31,091 nt of DNA from an uncultured Lachnospiraceae bacterium (GTDB lineage: Bacteria > Bacillota > Clostridia > Lachnospirales > Lachnospiraceae). Where the stretch lies: assembly GCA_910587715.1 (NCBI GenBank), contig CAJUMV010000044.1:1-31091 (forward strand), written 5' to 3'. Both the position numbers and the translations under genes were made by a program. The notes beneath the pieces were generated by a model that ran no database searches, was not told the DNA's origin, and saw nothing but the letters and a program-made list of their open reading frames with translations. Shown one piece after another: positions 16,351 to 24,133 of this stretch. Each line of letters starts with the position of its first letter. Position 1 is the first letter of the stretch.

Positions 16351-17445
16351 TTAGCCCTCGAAGTTGACAGTTACATTACCCATATTACAGTTTATATTAA
16401 AATAGCTGCTTTTTCCAGCATTCCATGATTTATGTGATGCGAAACCGCCGTGGCTGTAGCTCCCCACATCGACATTGCCCATGCCGCACTCCACATAGTA
16501 GCTGTGGTCGTCCTCGGAACCGGTAAGGCTCATAACGATTTCACCCATATCGCACTCGGCATCCAAATCTCCCGATATGGTGCCCGCGACCTCAGCCGCA
16601 CCCATGCTCACCTCTAAATCCAGCTCGCCGCTGACGCCAAGTTCGCTTATACTCATATGCCCGGCACCAATCTCAAAATCTGCGTTCCCGGCTGTGACAC
16701 GCTCTGCGAGAAGCTCTCCCGCGCCCACAAGAACGCTGATATCCGCTCCCTCAAAGCCGTCCGCCGTAACCATCCCGGCTCCCAGATTCAGCTTCACCTC
16801 TTTCGCTTTTAAGAAGCAGCTGTCCATATAACCCGCTCCCATGCTGATGTCGCACTCCTCCAATGCGCAGCCCTCCGGCAGCCACAGATAGACCGTATCG
16901 TTGGGACCGTTACGCCAGTGCCCGAGGTGATGCTCCACCTCGTTCTCGATGGACAGTTCACTTCTGCCGTGCTCATTCTCTATGGTATAATGCGGTCTGT
17001 TGGTATTGCCGTCTGCCAGATACCACACATGTTCATCCTCGGATTGCCAGATTACCACATTGCACTCATCCACGTCGATCTCGAGACTGCCAAGCGTTTC
17101 CGCCGTGAGCGGCAGCTGTTCCTTCTTCCCTTCCAGCTCCTTCCGCTTCTTCTCCATCGTCTGATCCACCACCTTGCGGACCTCCTCCACACTCTCTATA
17201 TCCTCGAGCTCTTCAAGCTCCTCCAAATCTTCCAAGTCTTCCCTGTCATAACCCGGCGACCGGAAAAAACCGATCCGCCAGTCACCGTCGCTATCCATAC
17301 GCCAGACAAACGGAATGTCCTTAATGTTTCCCATCTCCTCCAGTTCCCGGAATCCTCCCAGCAATCCGCAGACGCCGCAGAGGACAATGCCCACAAGAAA
17401 CAGAACCAACGCCGTCATCAGACAGCCCTTCGTAAATTTTTTCAT
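16351..17445 (-). CDS. DUF4097-type membrane-anchored beta-helix protein
   Basis: The protein is 364 residues. One membrane helix (about 10-32) is followed by a highly acidic coiled segment (LEDLEELEELEDIESVEEV, about 71-90) and a basic stretch. From about 115 to the end there are repeated short beta-strand units with Gly-Ala or Gly-Met turns (MGAGYMDS, LGAGMVTADG, IGAGHMS, MGAAEVAG, CDMGEIV, CGMGNVDVG, CNMGNVTV), the pattern of DUF4097 or LiaF-like adhesin folds. The role is unknown but is associated with envelope stress modules. The ATG overlaps the stop of the upstream DUF1700 gene by ATGA, with AGGAGG 9 bases before it. Confidence 0.87.
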   Translation of the reverse strand: MKKFTKGCLMTALVLFLVGIVLCGVCGLLGGFRELEEMGNIKDIPFVWRMDSDGDWRIGFFRSPGYDREDLEDLEELEELEDIESVEEVRKVVDQTMEKKRKELEGKKEQLPLTAETLGSLEIDVDECNVVIWQSEDEHVWYLADGNTNRPHYTIENEHGRSELSIENEVEHHLGHWRNGPNDTVYLWLPEGCALEECDISMGAGYMDSCFLKAKEVKLNLGAGMVTADGFEGADISVLVGAGELLAERVTAGNADFEIGAGHMSISELGVSGELDLEVSMGAAEVAGTISGDLDAECDMGEIVMSLTGSEDDHSYYVECGMGNVDVGSYSHGGFASHKSWNAGKSSYFNINCNMGNVTVNFEG

Positions 17446-18293
17446 GCCTGCGCACCTCCTCTGTGAAAGAATCTACGGCAGAGATTGACGCATCCCCGGA
17501 AAAGGGCGGGGATCGCCGTTCCTACCACCAGCACCATCAGCCAGACGAACACCAGTCCGAGCGCCACCATGACCAGACCGCCGCCGATCAGACTCAAGCC
17601 CCCAAGCGGCGTGCCGAACAATGCCACGAATCCCGCGATCACCAGCGCGATTCCCACTACCGTCATCACGACGCCTACCACCAGAAACGCCAGAAAGATG
17701 CCGAACAGCCCGGCTATGATGCCCACGCCGCCGCCGAAAAGTCCGCCAAGCACCCCGATCCAGACCGGGGAGAGCAGTACCGCCAGCACGATAATCAGCG
17801 CAATCTGCCCGCCCGTCATGGGTTTCTTCTGCGGTGCGCCCTGCGTATTCCGCTGACCGTTTCCCGTCTGTTGACTGTACGGGTCATATGCGTCGCCGGC
17901 ACCGTTTGCCCGCTGCCCGTAAGAACCGTATATGCTGCCTGTCTGCGCGCCGCTTTGCGGGTTTCCCTGTGCGCCGCCCTGATAGGTGCCGTCGGTTCCC
18001 TGCGAGCCGCTCTGCCGTCCCATAGTTGACATAAGTTGATTTTTGTTTCTCTGTTCATAGCCGTGGAAACCGGACTCCGTAAACTCTCCTCCGTTTCCGC
18101 CGTCTGCAAGCCCCGCTTTGATTGACTTGGCAAGCTCCTCCGGCGAGCCCAGCGCCGCAATCACGCCCGCCTCATTTTCCTCGCCCGCATCGTCGAAATA
18201 TTCATTATAGTAGGTAAGCGCCTCCTCCCGCTCCGCAGGCGGCACGTCCTGTAAAAGCGCGGTCAGTCTGCGCATAAATTCCGCTCTATTCAT
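17442..18293 (-). CDS. DUF1700 family membrane protein
   Basis: The protein is 283 residues. Residues 1-70 are the DUF1700 helical domain (MNRAEFMRRLTALLQDVPP, then EALTYYNEYFDDAGEEN, then LGSPEELAKSI). Residues about 80-155 form a low-complexity Gln/Gly/Ser/Asn/Tyr linker. After that come three or four Gly- and Val-rich membrane helices and a basic end. DUF1700 proteins are normally co-encoded with PadR regulators and are presumed membrane partners in sensing. The ATG at 18293 has GGAGG 8 bases upstream and overlaps the PadR stop by 8 bases, so the two are translationally coupled. Confidence 0.88.
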   Translation of the reverse strand: MNRAEFMRRLTALLQDVPPAEREEALTYYNEYFDDAGEENEAGVIAALGSPEELAKSIKAGLADGGNGGEFTESGFHGYEQRNKNQLMSTMGRQSGSQGTDGTYQGGAQGNPQSGAQTGSIYGSYGQRANGAGDAYDPYSQQTGNGQRNTQGAPQKKPMTGGQIALIIVLAVLLSPVWIGVLGGLFGGGVGIIAGLFGIFLAFLVVGVVMTVVGIALVIAGFVALFGTPLGGLSLIGGGLVMVALGLVFVWLMVLVVGTAIPALFRGCVNLCRRFFHRGGAQA

Positions 18294-18612
18294 TCTTAAG
18301 TCCTCCCTCAAAGATACTGTTCAATTTGGCAGAATACCGATACCACTCGCTGATGTAAAGATTGAGCTGCGCCCTTCCCTTTTCCGTAATCCTGTAATAC
18401 CGCCTGTTCCTGCCCGCACATTCCATGTCGTAAATCTGCAGGCACTCGTCCTTCTGCAGCCTTCGCAGAACCGGGTACAGGGTAGACTCGGAAATCTCTA
18501 TGACCAGCCGCACCTCCTGCGTAATCTTGTAGCCATAGGTTCCTTCCGTCTCATGGGACACAACAGCCAGCACGATGGCGTCCAGCAGTGCCGCACCTGT
18601 GTTAAAAACCAT
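18286..18612 (-). CDS. PadR family transcriptional regulator
   Basis: The protein is 108 residues, the usual size of a small (PadR-s2) repressor. It has a winged helix with the conserved GTYGYKITQEVR segment (about 25-36), STLYPVLRRLQKDECL as recognition helix and turn, and RNRRYYRITEKGRAQL as wing, then a short dimerisation helix. It very probably represses its own operon and is released by an envelope signal. I chose the ATG at 18612 because AAAGGAG lies 8 bases upstream; a longer frame to 18684 adds a basic stretch that covers this site. Candidate operators overlap the promoter upstream. Confidence 0.9.
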   Translation of the reverse strand: MVFNTGAALLDAIVLAVVSHETEGTYGYKITQEVRLVIEISESTLYPVLRRLQKDECLQIYDMECAGRNRRYYRITEKGRAQLNLYISEWYRYSAKLNSIFEGGLKNE

Positions 18613-18718
18613 GTAAATGACTCCTTTCTTCTTTTTTACATATTTCATTGTCATCTCTTTCGGAGTTATCCTCCCTTCCATCACCTCTGTTGCTGTTCTA
18701 TAATATTATTTATTTATG

Positions 18719-18783
18719 CAATATTATATGCTGTATAATATTGTTTCTACACATACTATATGACATATAATATTGTTTGTCAA
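18719..18783 (-). promoter_or_regulatory. PadR operon promoter with inverted-repeat operators
   Basis: On the minus strand TTGACA (18783-18778) and TATAGT (18760-18755) are 17 bases apart. A perfect 10-bp inverted repeat, CAATATTATA (18719-18728) and TATAATATTG (18734-18743), lies just downstream. A further TATAATATTG half-site (18766-18775) lies inside the spacer, and TATAATATT recurs at 18699. This is a natural layout for autorepression. Confidence 0.78.
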
Positions 18784-18834
18784 CAACTATTTTCCAAAAA
18801 AGAGAACCGTGCTTTCAAAATAACCCTGTTACTG

Positions 18835-18864
18835 TGGACAGCAAAAGCTAGATTATGGTAATAT
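18835..18864 (+). promoter_or_regulatory. Possible promoter of the TPR-protein gene
   Basis: TGGACA (18835-18840) and TAATAT (18859-18864) are 18 bases apart, about 60 bases before the start. The match is moderate. The remaining sequence between the divergent PadR and TPR genes shows only AT-rich DNA. Confidence 0.4.
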
Positions 18865-18923
18865 AGACTAAAACTAGAGTCGGATGATTGAATTAACAAG
18901 ATTCATTAGGAAGGAAATCCTAT

Positions 18924-20216
18924 ATGTATGAAGAAGAAAGGCTTCTGGCAAATGAAATAACAAAATCGCGACTTTCTGACCAGCCAGATAAAGCCATAGC
19001 ATTGTGTCAACAAGCTATGGCACAGTTCCCTGCCAACAGTTTCTTTCCAAAATTGCAGGGGGATATTTACCGGCAATATAAAAGATTCCCTCAGGCTGCA
19101 CAATCCTATTTGGAAATGTTAAAGCTTCTGCACCCAGACCAGTTTTCTATTTTTGTAACAGCTTACCACAATCTAAAGAAGAATGCTCCTGCGGCGGATA
19201 TACGCTTATTTCTGGATGATATCAAAGAACTGCTTAACAGCGCATGTCTGCCGGAAGAATTGGCGAAGAACCTGCAAATCCTTTTAGGCAGTCAACTCGC
19301 TGTAGACGATAATTTTCTGGTTTTTATTGAACAGGCAAATAATGACAACAATATTAGCCTAATTAGAAATGAGATTGAAAAATGGGAAGCGGCACAGGAT
19401 ACCTCCAAGTTGGAAGCTCTTGCTACATTCAAATTAAACATAGAAGGAAATACAAAAAGTAAGAGCATCGACGCATTTTTGATACAAAGACTGGAAAAGC
19501 TGAAAAAGTACGAGCTTGCATTAGCTATGATAGCCAAAACCCAGAAACCGTATCAAAATAAACTCATCTTGGCAGCAATGCTTAGAATATGTCGAAAAAA
19601 GGGTGATTATTCCTTTGCGGAAAAGGAATTATGCATTAACGAAGATTTTATTGAGCGGTCCAGTTTTAATCTACAATATGAGTTGGTATACTATTTTCAG
19701 ATAAAAAGCAATGAGGCAGGTCTTGAAAAAACGTTAAGGAAAATGCGAGACAGCGCTGCAAGAAGTATACCCATTGCTCGTACTTTGTATAATTTCTATC
19801 TGAGTCTGAATCGCTTTGAGGATGCGCAAGGTGTCTACACGCATATTCAACAGTTGGAACAAAATCAAGCCGCTGAATGGGAACAGCGTAAAAAGCGTCC
19901 CGCCAACCCAGCCCTGTCCCGCATCGAAGAGCAGACAGAATCCGAGCAGGCTGTCTGGCAGAGAATGAAAGAGCTGGTTTCCGAACAGGAACACAACCGC
20001 CAAATGATTGCTCTGCGTGACCTTCTCAAAGGCTTTTCCCATGAGTTAAAATTGAGATTGTCTCTGTGCTTGGGAAATATGCCCGCGGAACCAGCGGAGG
20101 TTTTCAAAAATGCACCAGATGCACTTCTGAAGCAGGGGAGGTTTGTGAAAATCAGTGGTATACGAAACCAAAACCCCGTTGGAACAGACGGGAAATCAGC
20201 GGATGGCAAAAACTGA
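18924..20216 (+). CDS. TPR-like helical protein ending just after an H-box-like motif, probably truncated
   Basis: The frame encodes 430 residues. Most of it is helical repeat (DKAIALCQQAMAQFPANSF, then YRQYKRFPQAAQSYLEMLK, then RFEDAQGVYTHIQQLEQ), consistent with TPR units. Near residues 360-378 it has a coiled segment leading to RDLLKGFSHEL, which resembles the dimerisation/H-box start of a GHKL histidine kinase-like domain. Directly after SHEL the sequence changes character and ends in a polar tail with no ATPase motifs. My inference is that a deletion or recombination removed the ATPase half. AGGAAGGA lies 8 bases before the ATG. The AT-rich base composition differs from its neighbours and suggests acquired DNA. 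The function is unknown. Confidence 0.7.
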   Translation: MYEEERLLANEITKSRLSDQPDKAIALCQQAMAQFPANSFFPKLQGDIYRQYKRFPQAAQSYLEMLKLLHPDQFSIFVTAYHNLKKNAPAADIRLFLDDIKELLNSACLPEELAKNLQILLGSQLAVDDNFLVFIEQANNDNNISLIRNEIEKWEAAQDTSKLEALATFKLNIEGNTKSKSIDAFLIQRLEKLKKYELALAMIAKTQKPYQNKLILAAMLRICRKKGDYSFAEKELCINEDFIERSSFNLQYELVYYFQIKSNEAGLEKTLRKMRDSAARSIPIARTLYNFYLSLNRFEDAQGVYTHIQQLEQNQAAEWEQRKKRPANPALSRIEEQTESEQAVWQRMKELVSEQEHNRQMIALRDLLKGFSHELKLRLSLCLGNMPAEPAEVFKNAPDALLKQGRFVKISGIRNQNPVGTDGKSADGKN

Positions 20217-20298
20217 TACAGGAAACGATTTTGGGAACCTCTCCTTTGATTACTGTCCATGTATTACCATTTAATGATAACACGATACAAATAGCAGA

Positions 20299-20493
20299 GC
20301 AGCTATAATCCATGCACTTATACATAATTTTGCTTCCATGGACGCCATGATTGCGGCTACCGCACAGGAGGCAATAGGAATTGGACACGATATGACTGTT
20401 GTGACATCAGATAAAGGATTGAAGGCATGTTTATCAAGAGCAAATATAGACTGCTGGGATGCTTTCAAAACGGGAACAACGATCACTTTATAA
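20299..20493 (+). pseudogene. Possible remnant of a PIN-domain (VapC-like) protein
   Basis: An open frame to the TAA at 20491 encodes ASMDAMIAATAQEAIG, then MTVVTSDKGLKACL, then IDCWDAF. The spacing of the Asp in SMDAMIAA and the Asp in TSDKGL resembles the C-terminal half of PIN nucleases. No good start or ribosome binding site is present; the ATG at 20338 is internal. A short stretch just upstream in another frame (ITVHVLPFNDNTIQIAEQL) may be the preceding part, which would mean a frameshift. The assignment is tentative. Confidence 0.4.
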
Positions 20494-20572
20494 ACAGATT
20501 TAGCCAAATTCTTTTGTCCCCACACGAGTATCAAAGGCAGTCAGCTAGATAAATTTTCTCTTAATGCGCAAC

Positions 20573-20607
20573 GGGCTTTCCACTGCCATTTCACAGACGG
20601 AAAGCCC
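20573..20607 (-). terminator. Hairpin after the ABC exporter operon
   Basis: GGGCTTTCC (20573-20581) and GGAAAGCCC (20599-20607) form a perfect 9-bp stem with a 17-base loop, 11 bases after the permease stop on the minus strand. No T-run follows. The remaining bases between 20494 and 20572 show nothing I can assign. Confidence 0.5.
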
Positions 20608-20617
20608 ACCAACTCTA

Positions 20618-21274
20618 TCAGTATTCCTTTTTCTTAAACAATCCCGCCGCAACCGGACAGGACACCGCAAACGCCGCCGCGCCGCACGCCATCACAAAAA
20701 TACCGCTCAAAATGATCTGCCGGTTCGTCATATTGCCCGGACAGATTTTGTTGACCAATGTAGACAATCCCATGATGATCCCGATACTGCCAAGCAGGCT
20801 GACCACCAGAATCACTTCGCTGCGCTCCTCCCCGCCCAGAAAATAGATCGGAAAGAAAATCGCTCCCATAAAGAGGCTGATTCCGATTCCCACAACAAAC
20901 AGCATAAAAATATCCGTATCCCTGTCAAACGGATATCCGTGCAGCGCGACGGACGAAGCGACTGCCAACGCAGCAAAACCAATTCCCACGGAAAGCCACA
21001 AAAGCTGGCTGGCAAAAAAGCTTTTCACGATATCCGTCCGCTTGACCGGCGCGGTCAGTTTATATTTTCCCCACTTCGTCGCACTCTCCTTTCTGATGCT
21101 GGCAATCGAATTGAGAGAAAAGCCGATCATCACCAAAAGCATGTAGCCGATGATGAGCGACGGAATCGCGTTGTCCATGGCGACCACAAATATGCCAAGC
21201 AAAACCGCGACCGCCGCAAACGCTTTCGCACCAGCAAGCGTCGCGTAAAAATTGTTTCTCAGAAGTCCTCTCAT
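20618..21274 (-). CDS. ABC-2 type transporter permease
   Basis: The protein is 218 residues with about six membrane helices. The N-terminal MRGLLRNNFY is followed by a pattern of the ABC2_membrane_5 group (NSIASIRKESATKWGKYKLTAPVKR is split around the conserved Trp, then a helix pair and YFLGGEERSEV). Such permeases pair with a single ATPase in YtrB-like exporters involved in antibiotic or cell-envelope resistance. Its ATG overlaps the ATPase stop (ATGA), so they are coupled. The transported substrate is unknown. Confidence 0.87.
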   Translation of the reverse strand: MRGLLRNNFYATLAGAKAFAAVAVLLGIFVVAMDNAIPSLIIGYMLLVMIGFSLNSIASIRKESATKWGKYKLTAPVKRTDIVKSFFASQLLWLSVGIGFAALAVASSVALHGYPFDRDTDIFMLFVVGIGISLFMGAIFFPIYFLGGEERSEVILVVSLLGSIGIIMGLSTLVNKICPGNMTNRQIILSGIFVMACGAAAFAVSCPVAAGLFKKKEY

Positions 21275-22137
21275 ATCCTCTCCCCCTTCACTAACAGCAC
21301 CATAATCTCGTCCACCGAAGCGTGATCCACAACCACGTCCCTGTATTTGCGCCGCGCCATGCCGCCGTCAGCCACGAGCACGTCGATCTGTGTGTCCCGT
21401 TTCCGATACGCCAGAATATCCGCCTTGTCCAATGCCTGAAACTGGCTTTCCCTGCATCGCATCACCGCGTACTGATAGACGAGATCATCCTTCGCCGCTG
21501 TCAGAATCAGTTTTCCGTCATGGATAAAGGTGATATAGTCCGCCACCTTTTCCAGATCGCTTGTGATGTGGGACGACAAAAGGATGGAATGGTTTTCCTC
21601 CTGCACAAATTCCAGAAAAACGTCCAGCATGTCATCCCGCATGACCGGATCAAGACCGCTTGTCGCCTCGTCCAGAATCAAAAGCTCCGGATGGTGCGAG
21701 AGCGCGGCGGCGATCGCCAGCTTCATGGTCATCCCCTTGGAGTAATGCCGGATCTTCCGCCTGGGCGGCAGTTGAAATTCCTCCAGATATTTCTGAAAAA
21801 GCGCCTTGTCCCAATTCCTGTAAAGCCCTGCCATCACCTTCGACAACTGTCCCGCCGTCCAAAAGCCAGGAAAATTATCCCCGTCGTAGACCACGCCGAT
21901 CTTCTCCCTGATATCGGTATCCCTGTCGCCCATTTCCCTTCCGAAAAGCGTTACCGTGCCACCGTCTTTTTCGATCGTGTTTAAAATGCAGCCGATGGTG
22001 GTCGTCTTCCCCGCGCCGTTTTCCCCCACAAACCCGAGAATCGATCCGTAGGGCAGGGAAAACGAAACCCGGTCCAGCGTAAAATCTGATTTTGGATATG
22101 TTTTTGTGACATCCTGTAATTCCAATATGTTTTCCAT
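21271..22137 (-). CDS. ABC transporter ATP-binding protein
   Basis: The protein is 288 residues. Walker A is GENGAGKTT (38-46), the signature is YSKGMTMKL (near 135, a variant of LSGGQ common in this exporter group), Walker B is LLILDEATSGLD (near 155-166) and the switch His is in SSHITSD. A C-terminal extension of about 70 residues follows. It energises the downstream ABC-2 permease. AAAGGA lies about 8 bases before the ATG. It follows a GntR regulator by 138 bases that hold no gene; that layout matches the YtrA-YtrB type of stress-induced ABC operon. Confidence 0.92.
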   Translation of the reverse strand: MENILELQDVTKTYPKSDFTLDRVSFSLPYGSILGFVGENGAGKTTTIGCILNTIEKDGGTVTLFGREMGDRDTDIREKIGVVYDGDNFPGFWTAGQLSKVMAGLYRNWDKALFQKYLEEFQLPPRRKIRHYSKGMTMKLAIAAALSHHPELLILDEATSGLDPVMRDDMLDVFLEFVQEENHSILLSSHITSDLEKVADYITFIHDGKLILTAAKDDLVYQYAVMRCRESQFQALDKADILAYRKRDTQIDVLVADGGMARRKYRDVVVDHASVDEIMVLLVKGERI

Positions 22138-22275
22138 ATGTTCTTTCCTTTCTCTGATAAACTCAGAACCTCTTCACCAAAAACCTCACGGCATCTGCCA
22201 AACATCCTTTACAGCCGCCGGATTCATCGCACGTAGACATAAACGCTTTCTGCCGCTGCGCTTTATATGTTCTAC

Positions 22276-22653
22276 CTACTCCGCATCCTCATAAAATAAT
22301 GCCAGAATCTTTGTCAGCCGTTCCAGCGGAATATTGCTCGTCCTGCCAATCTCCGCCGCCGCCTGCAGATGCTCTTCCGCCATCCGCTGCTGTTCCTCCT
22401 GATATAATTCCCTGTTCTGCGCCGCCACAAAGCTGCCCCTGCCCACCGCGGTGTCGATAAATCCGTCCCTCTGCAAATCCTCGTAAGCCTTCTGCACCGT
22501 GATGACGCTGACATGAATCGACTTCGCAAGCACCCGCATAGAAGGAATGGATTCCCCCGGCTGCAGTTCCCCGCTCATGATCATTGCCTTCATCTGCGAC
22601 GTGATCTGCTCATAGATTGGCTTGTTAGCATTGTTGCTGATAATGATCTCCAC
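22276..22653 (-). CDS. GntR family regulator, YtrA subfamily
   Basis: The protein is 125 residues. The N-terminal winged helix is clear (PIYEQITSQMKAMIMSGEL, then IPSMRVLAKSIHVSVITVQKAYEDL, then GRGSFVAA), followed by a short two-helix dimerisation tail instead of a large ligand domain, which is diagnostic for the YtrA subfamily. It should repress itself and the ABC exporter that follows. The start is a GTG at 22653 with AGGAG 7 bases upstream. The promoter and a palindromic operator lie directly upstream. Confidence 0.92.
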   Translation of the reverse strand: MEIIISNNANKPIYEQITSQMKAMIMSGELQPGESIPSMRVLAKSIHVSVITVQKAYEDLQRDGFIDTAVGRGSFVAAQNRELYQEEQQRMAEEHLQAAAEIGRTSNIPLERLTKILALFYEDAE

Positions 22654-22682
22654 ACTTTTTCTCCTCGCGAATTGTACTTAGT

Positions 22683-22729
22683 GTACTTATTGAACAAGTA
22701 CATTATAACACACATCTCTTTCCTGTCAA
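22683..22729 (-). promoter_or_regulatory. Consensus promoter and palindromic operator of the GntR-ABC operon
   Basis: On the minus strand a perfect TTGACA (22729-22724) and a perfect TATAAT (22707-22702) are 16 bases apart. Immediately downstream lies GTACTT-N7-AAGTAC (22683-22701), with a further TGTACTTA at 22673-22680. A repressor bound here would block the start site. Confidence 0.82.
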
Positions 22730-22816
22730 CCCCCGAATATAGAAACCGCCTCTCCACTTTCTTCCATAAAGATATGTTTTCAGCTGCTGTTTTCGATTGG
22801 GAAATCTGCCCTCATA

Positions 22817-22845
22817 TTGCGTTCCCTCCACACTGGTGATATACT
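22817..22845 (+). promoter_or_regulatory. Promoter of azlCD
   Basis: TTGCGT (22817-22822) and TATACT (22840-22845) are 17 bases apart. About 120 bases of leader follow before azlC. Confidence 0.6.
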
Positions 22846-22879
22846 TAATCTTGCTGTTTCTTCCGTGAAATGAAACGGC

Positions 22880-22949
22880 GCAGGGAAAGTCCTTTTTCGG
22901 TAATCCTTTTCAAGTTTACATCATTTTTCTTCCCTGCATACAAGTTTAC
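22880..22949 (+). promoter_or_regulatory. Structured leader upstream of azlC
   Basis: GCAGGGAA (22880-22887) and TTCCCTGC (22930-22937) form a perfect 8-bp stem. CAAGTTTAC occurs twice with a 30-base period (22911 and 22941), once inside and once after that stem. It does not match a riboswitch I recognise. Confidence 0.4.
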
Positions 22950-22975
22950 TAACGCAAAAGGAGCTTTTACTCACC

Positions 22976-23734
22976 ATGACTACAGAAAATAAAATCTGCT
23001 TCCGGCACGGTATGCGGGATGGCAGCCCCATCGCGCTGGGGTATTTTGCGGTGGCGTTCACGCTTGGCATCGCCGCCAGAAACGCAGGTCTTTCCGCGAT
23101 ACAGGCGCTGATTGCGAGCGCCCTCAATAACGCTTCCGCCGGAGAATATGCTGGTTTTGCCCTGATTGCGGCAGGCAGCAGCTATGTGGAAATGGCTGTG
23201 ATGACCTTAGTGGTCAATGCCAGATATCTGCTTATGTCCTGCGCCCTCAGCCAGAAGCTGAAACCGGACACGCCCCTGCGCCACCGTATGCTGATCGCCT
23301 ACGACGTGACCGACGAAATCTTCGGCATCTGCGTAGCACAGCCGGGCTGCTTAAATCCGTGGTATGCCTACGGCGCTATCGTGGTAGCGATTCCCGGATG
23401 GGCATTAGGTACTTTTTTCGGTGTGATGATGGGAAATGTGCTGCCGACCAGAGTGGTCAGCGCATTGAGCGTGGGACTCTACGGTATGTTTTTAGCCATT
23501 ATCATCCCGCCCGCCAGAAGGAACCGGGTGATTGCGGGCGTGGTGGCACTTGGCTTTGCGGCGAGCTTTTTGGTCAACCGCCTGCCCTTGTTTTCCGGTG
23601 TGTCCACAGGAATCAAGACCATCGCACTCACAGTTTTGATTGCCCTTCTGGCGGCAGTTCTATTTCCGACTGATACGGTCAACAAATCGAGCTCCAGCGC
23701 GCTCGATTCAGAGAATGCTCCGCATTCTCCTTAA
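22976..23734 (+). CDS. azlC: AzlC family branched-chain amino acid exporter subunit
   Basis: The protein is 252 residues with about six or seven membrane helices. The family block is clear near the N-terminus: GMRDGSPIALGYFAVAFTLG, then SALNNASAGEYAGF, then NARYLLMSCALSQKL. With AzlD it forms an exporter for branched-chain amino acids or analogues. AAGGAG lies about 12 bases before the ATG, a rather long spacing. The last 15 or so residues (KSSSSALDSENAPHSP) are encoded by two small palindromes and are probably not native to the family. Confidence 0.9.
   Translation: MTTENKICFRHGMRDGSPIALGYFAVAFTLGIAARNAGLSAIQALIASALNNASAGEYAGFALIAAGSSYVEMAVMTLVVNARYLLMSCALSQKLKPDTPLRHRMLIAYDVTDEIFGICVAQPGCLNPWYAYGAIVVAIPGWALGTFFGVMMGNVLPTRVVSALSVGLYGMFLAIIIPPARRNRVIAGVVALGFAASFLVNRLPLFSGVSTGIKTIALTVLIALLAAVLFPTDTVNKSSSSALDSENAPHSP
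23685..23729. repeat. Two tandem small palindromes forming the azlC tail
   Basis: AATCGAGC (23685-23692) pairs with GCTCGATT (23701-23708). GAGAATGC (23711-23718) pairs with GCATTCTC (23722-23729). Both stems are perfect 8-bp. They lie within the last codons of azlC and look like an inserted intergenic repeat that extended the reading frame. Confidence 0.6.
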
Positions 23735-23765
23735 ATGATTTACGCTGTCACAAATTTCTATAAAG

Positions 23766-23791
23766 CAAAAAATCGCCTGACAGCGGCGATT
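23766..23791 (-). terminator. Minus-strand terminator-like hairpin between azlC and azlD
   Basis: On the minus strand AATCGCC and GGCGATT pair around 7 bases and run into six T. It is directional against azlCD, so it could stop antisense transcription coming from the convergent DUF6465 gene. Confidence 0.55.
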
Positions 23792-23816
23792 CCGAGAAAT
23801 GGGAGGTATCTTAGAA

Positions 23817-24128
23817 ATGGAACATAATATCTGGATTTATCTTCTGGTGATGGCAGCAGTATCCTACCTGATCCGCATGGCGCCGCTGGCGTTAATCCGC
23901 AAGGAAATCACCAACAAGTACCTGCGCTCGTTCCTCTTTTACGTGCCTTACGCGACGCTTGCCGTCATGACGTTCCCCGCCATCATGGAGGCTACGCAAG
24001 TACCCGCAGCCGGACTCTGCGCCCTAATCACAGGAATGATCCTTGCCTGGAAGGGCTGCAGTCTTTTTCAGGTCGCCGTACTCTGCTGTGCCGTAGCATT
24101 CCTGGTGGAGCTGCTGCCTGTCTTTTAG
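23817..24128 (+). CDS. azlD: AzlD family branched-chain amino acid exporter subunit
   Basis: The protein is 103 residues with four membrane helices and the family pattern YLIRMAPLALIRKEI, then SFLFYVPYATLAVMTFPAI. It is the small partner of AzlC; both are needed for export. GGGAGG lies about 10 bases before the ATG at 23817; an ATG at 23799 precedes that site and is less likely. Its stop is 5 bases from the stop of the convergent DUF6465 gene. Confidence 0.9.
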   Translation: MEHNIWIYLLVMAAVSYLIRMAPLALIRKEITNKYLRSFLFYVPYATLAVMTFPAIMEATQVPAAGLCALITGMILAWKGCSLFQVAVLCCAVAFLVELLPVF

Positions 24129-24133
24129 CGTTA

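Noticed and set aside
20066..20308. Separate small gene overlapping the end of the TPR gene
   Set aside because: No ribosome binding site is present and most of it has no protein-like pattern; only its last part may belong to the PIN-like remnant.
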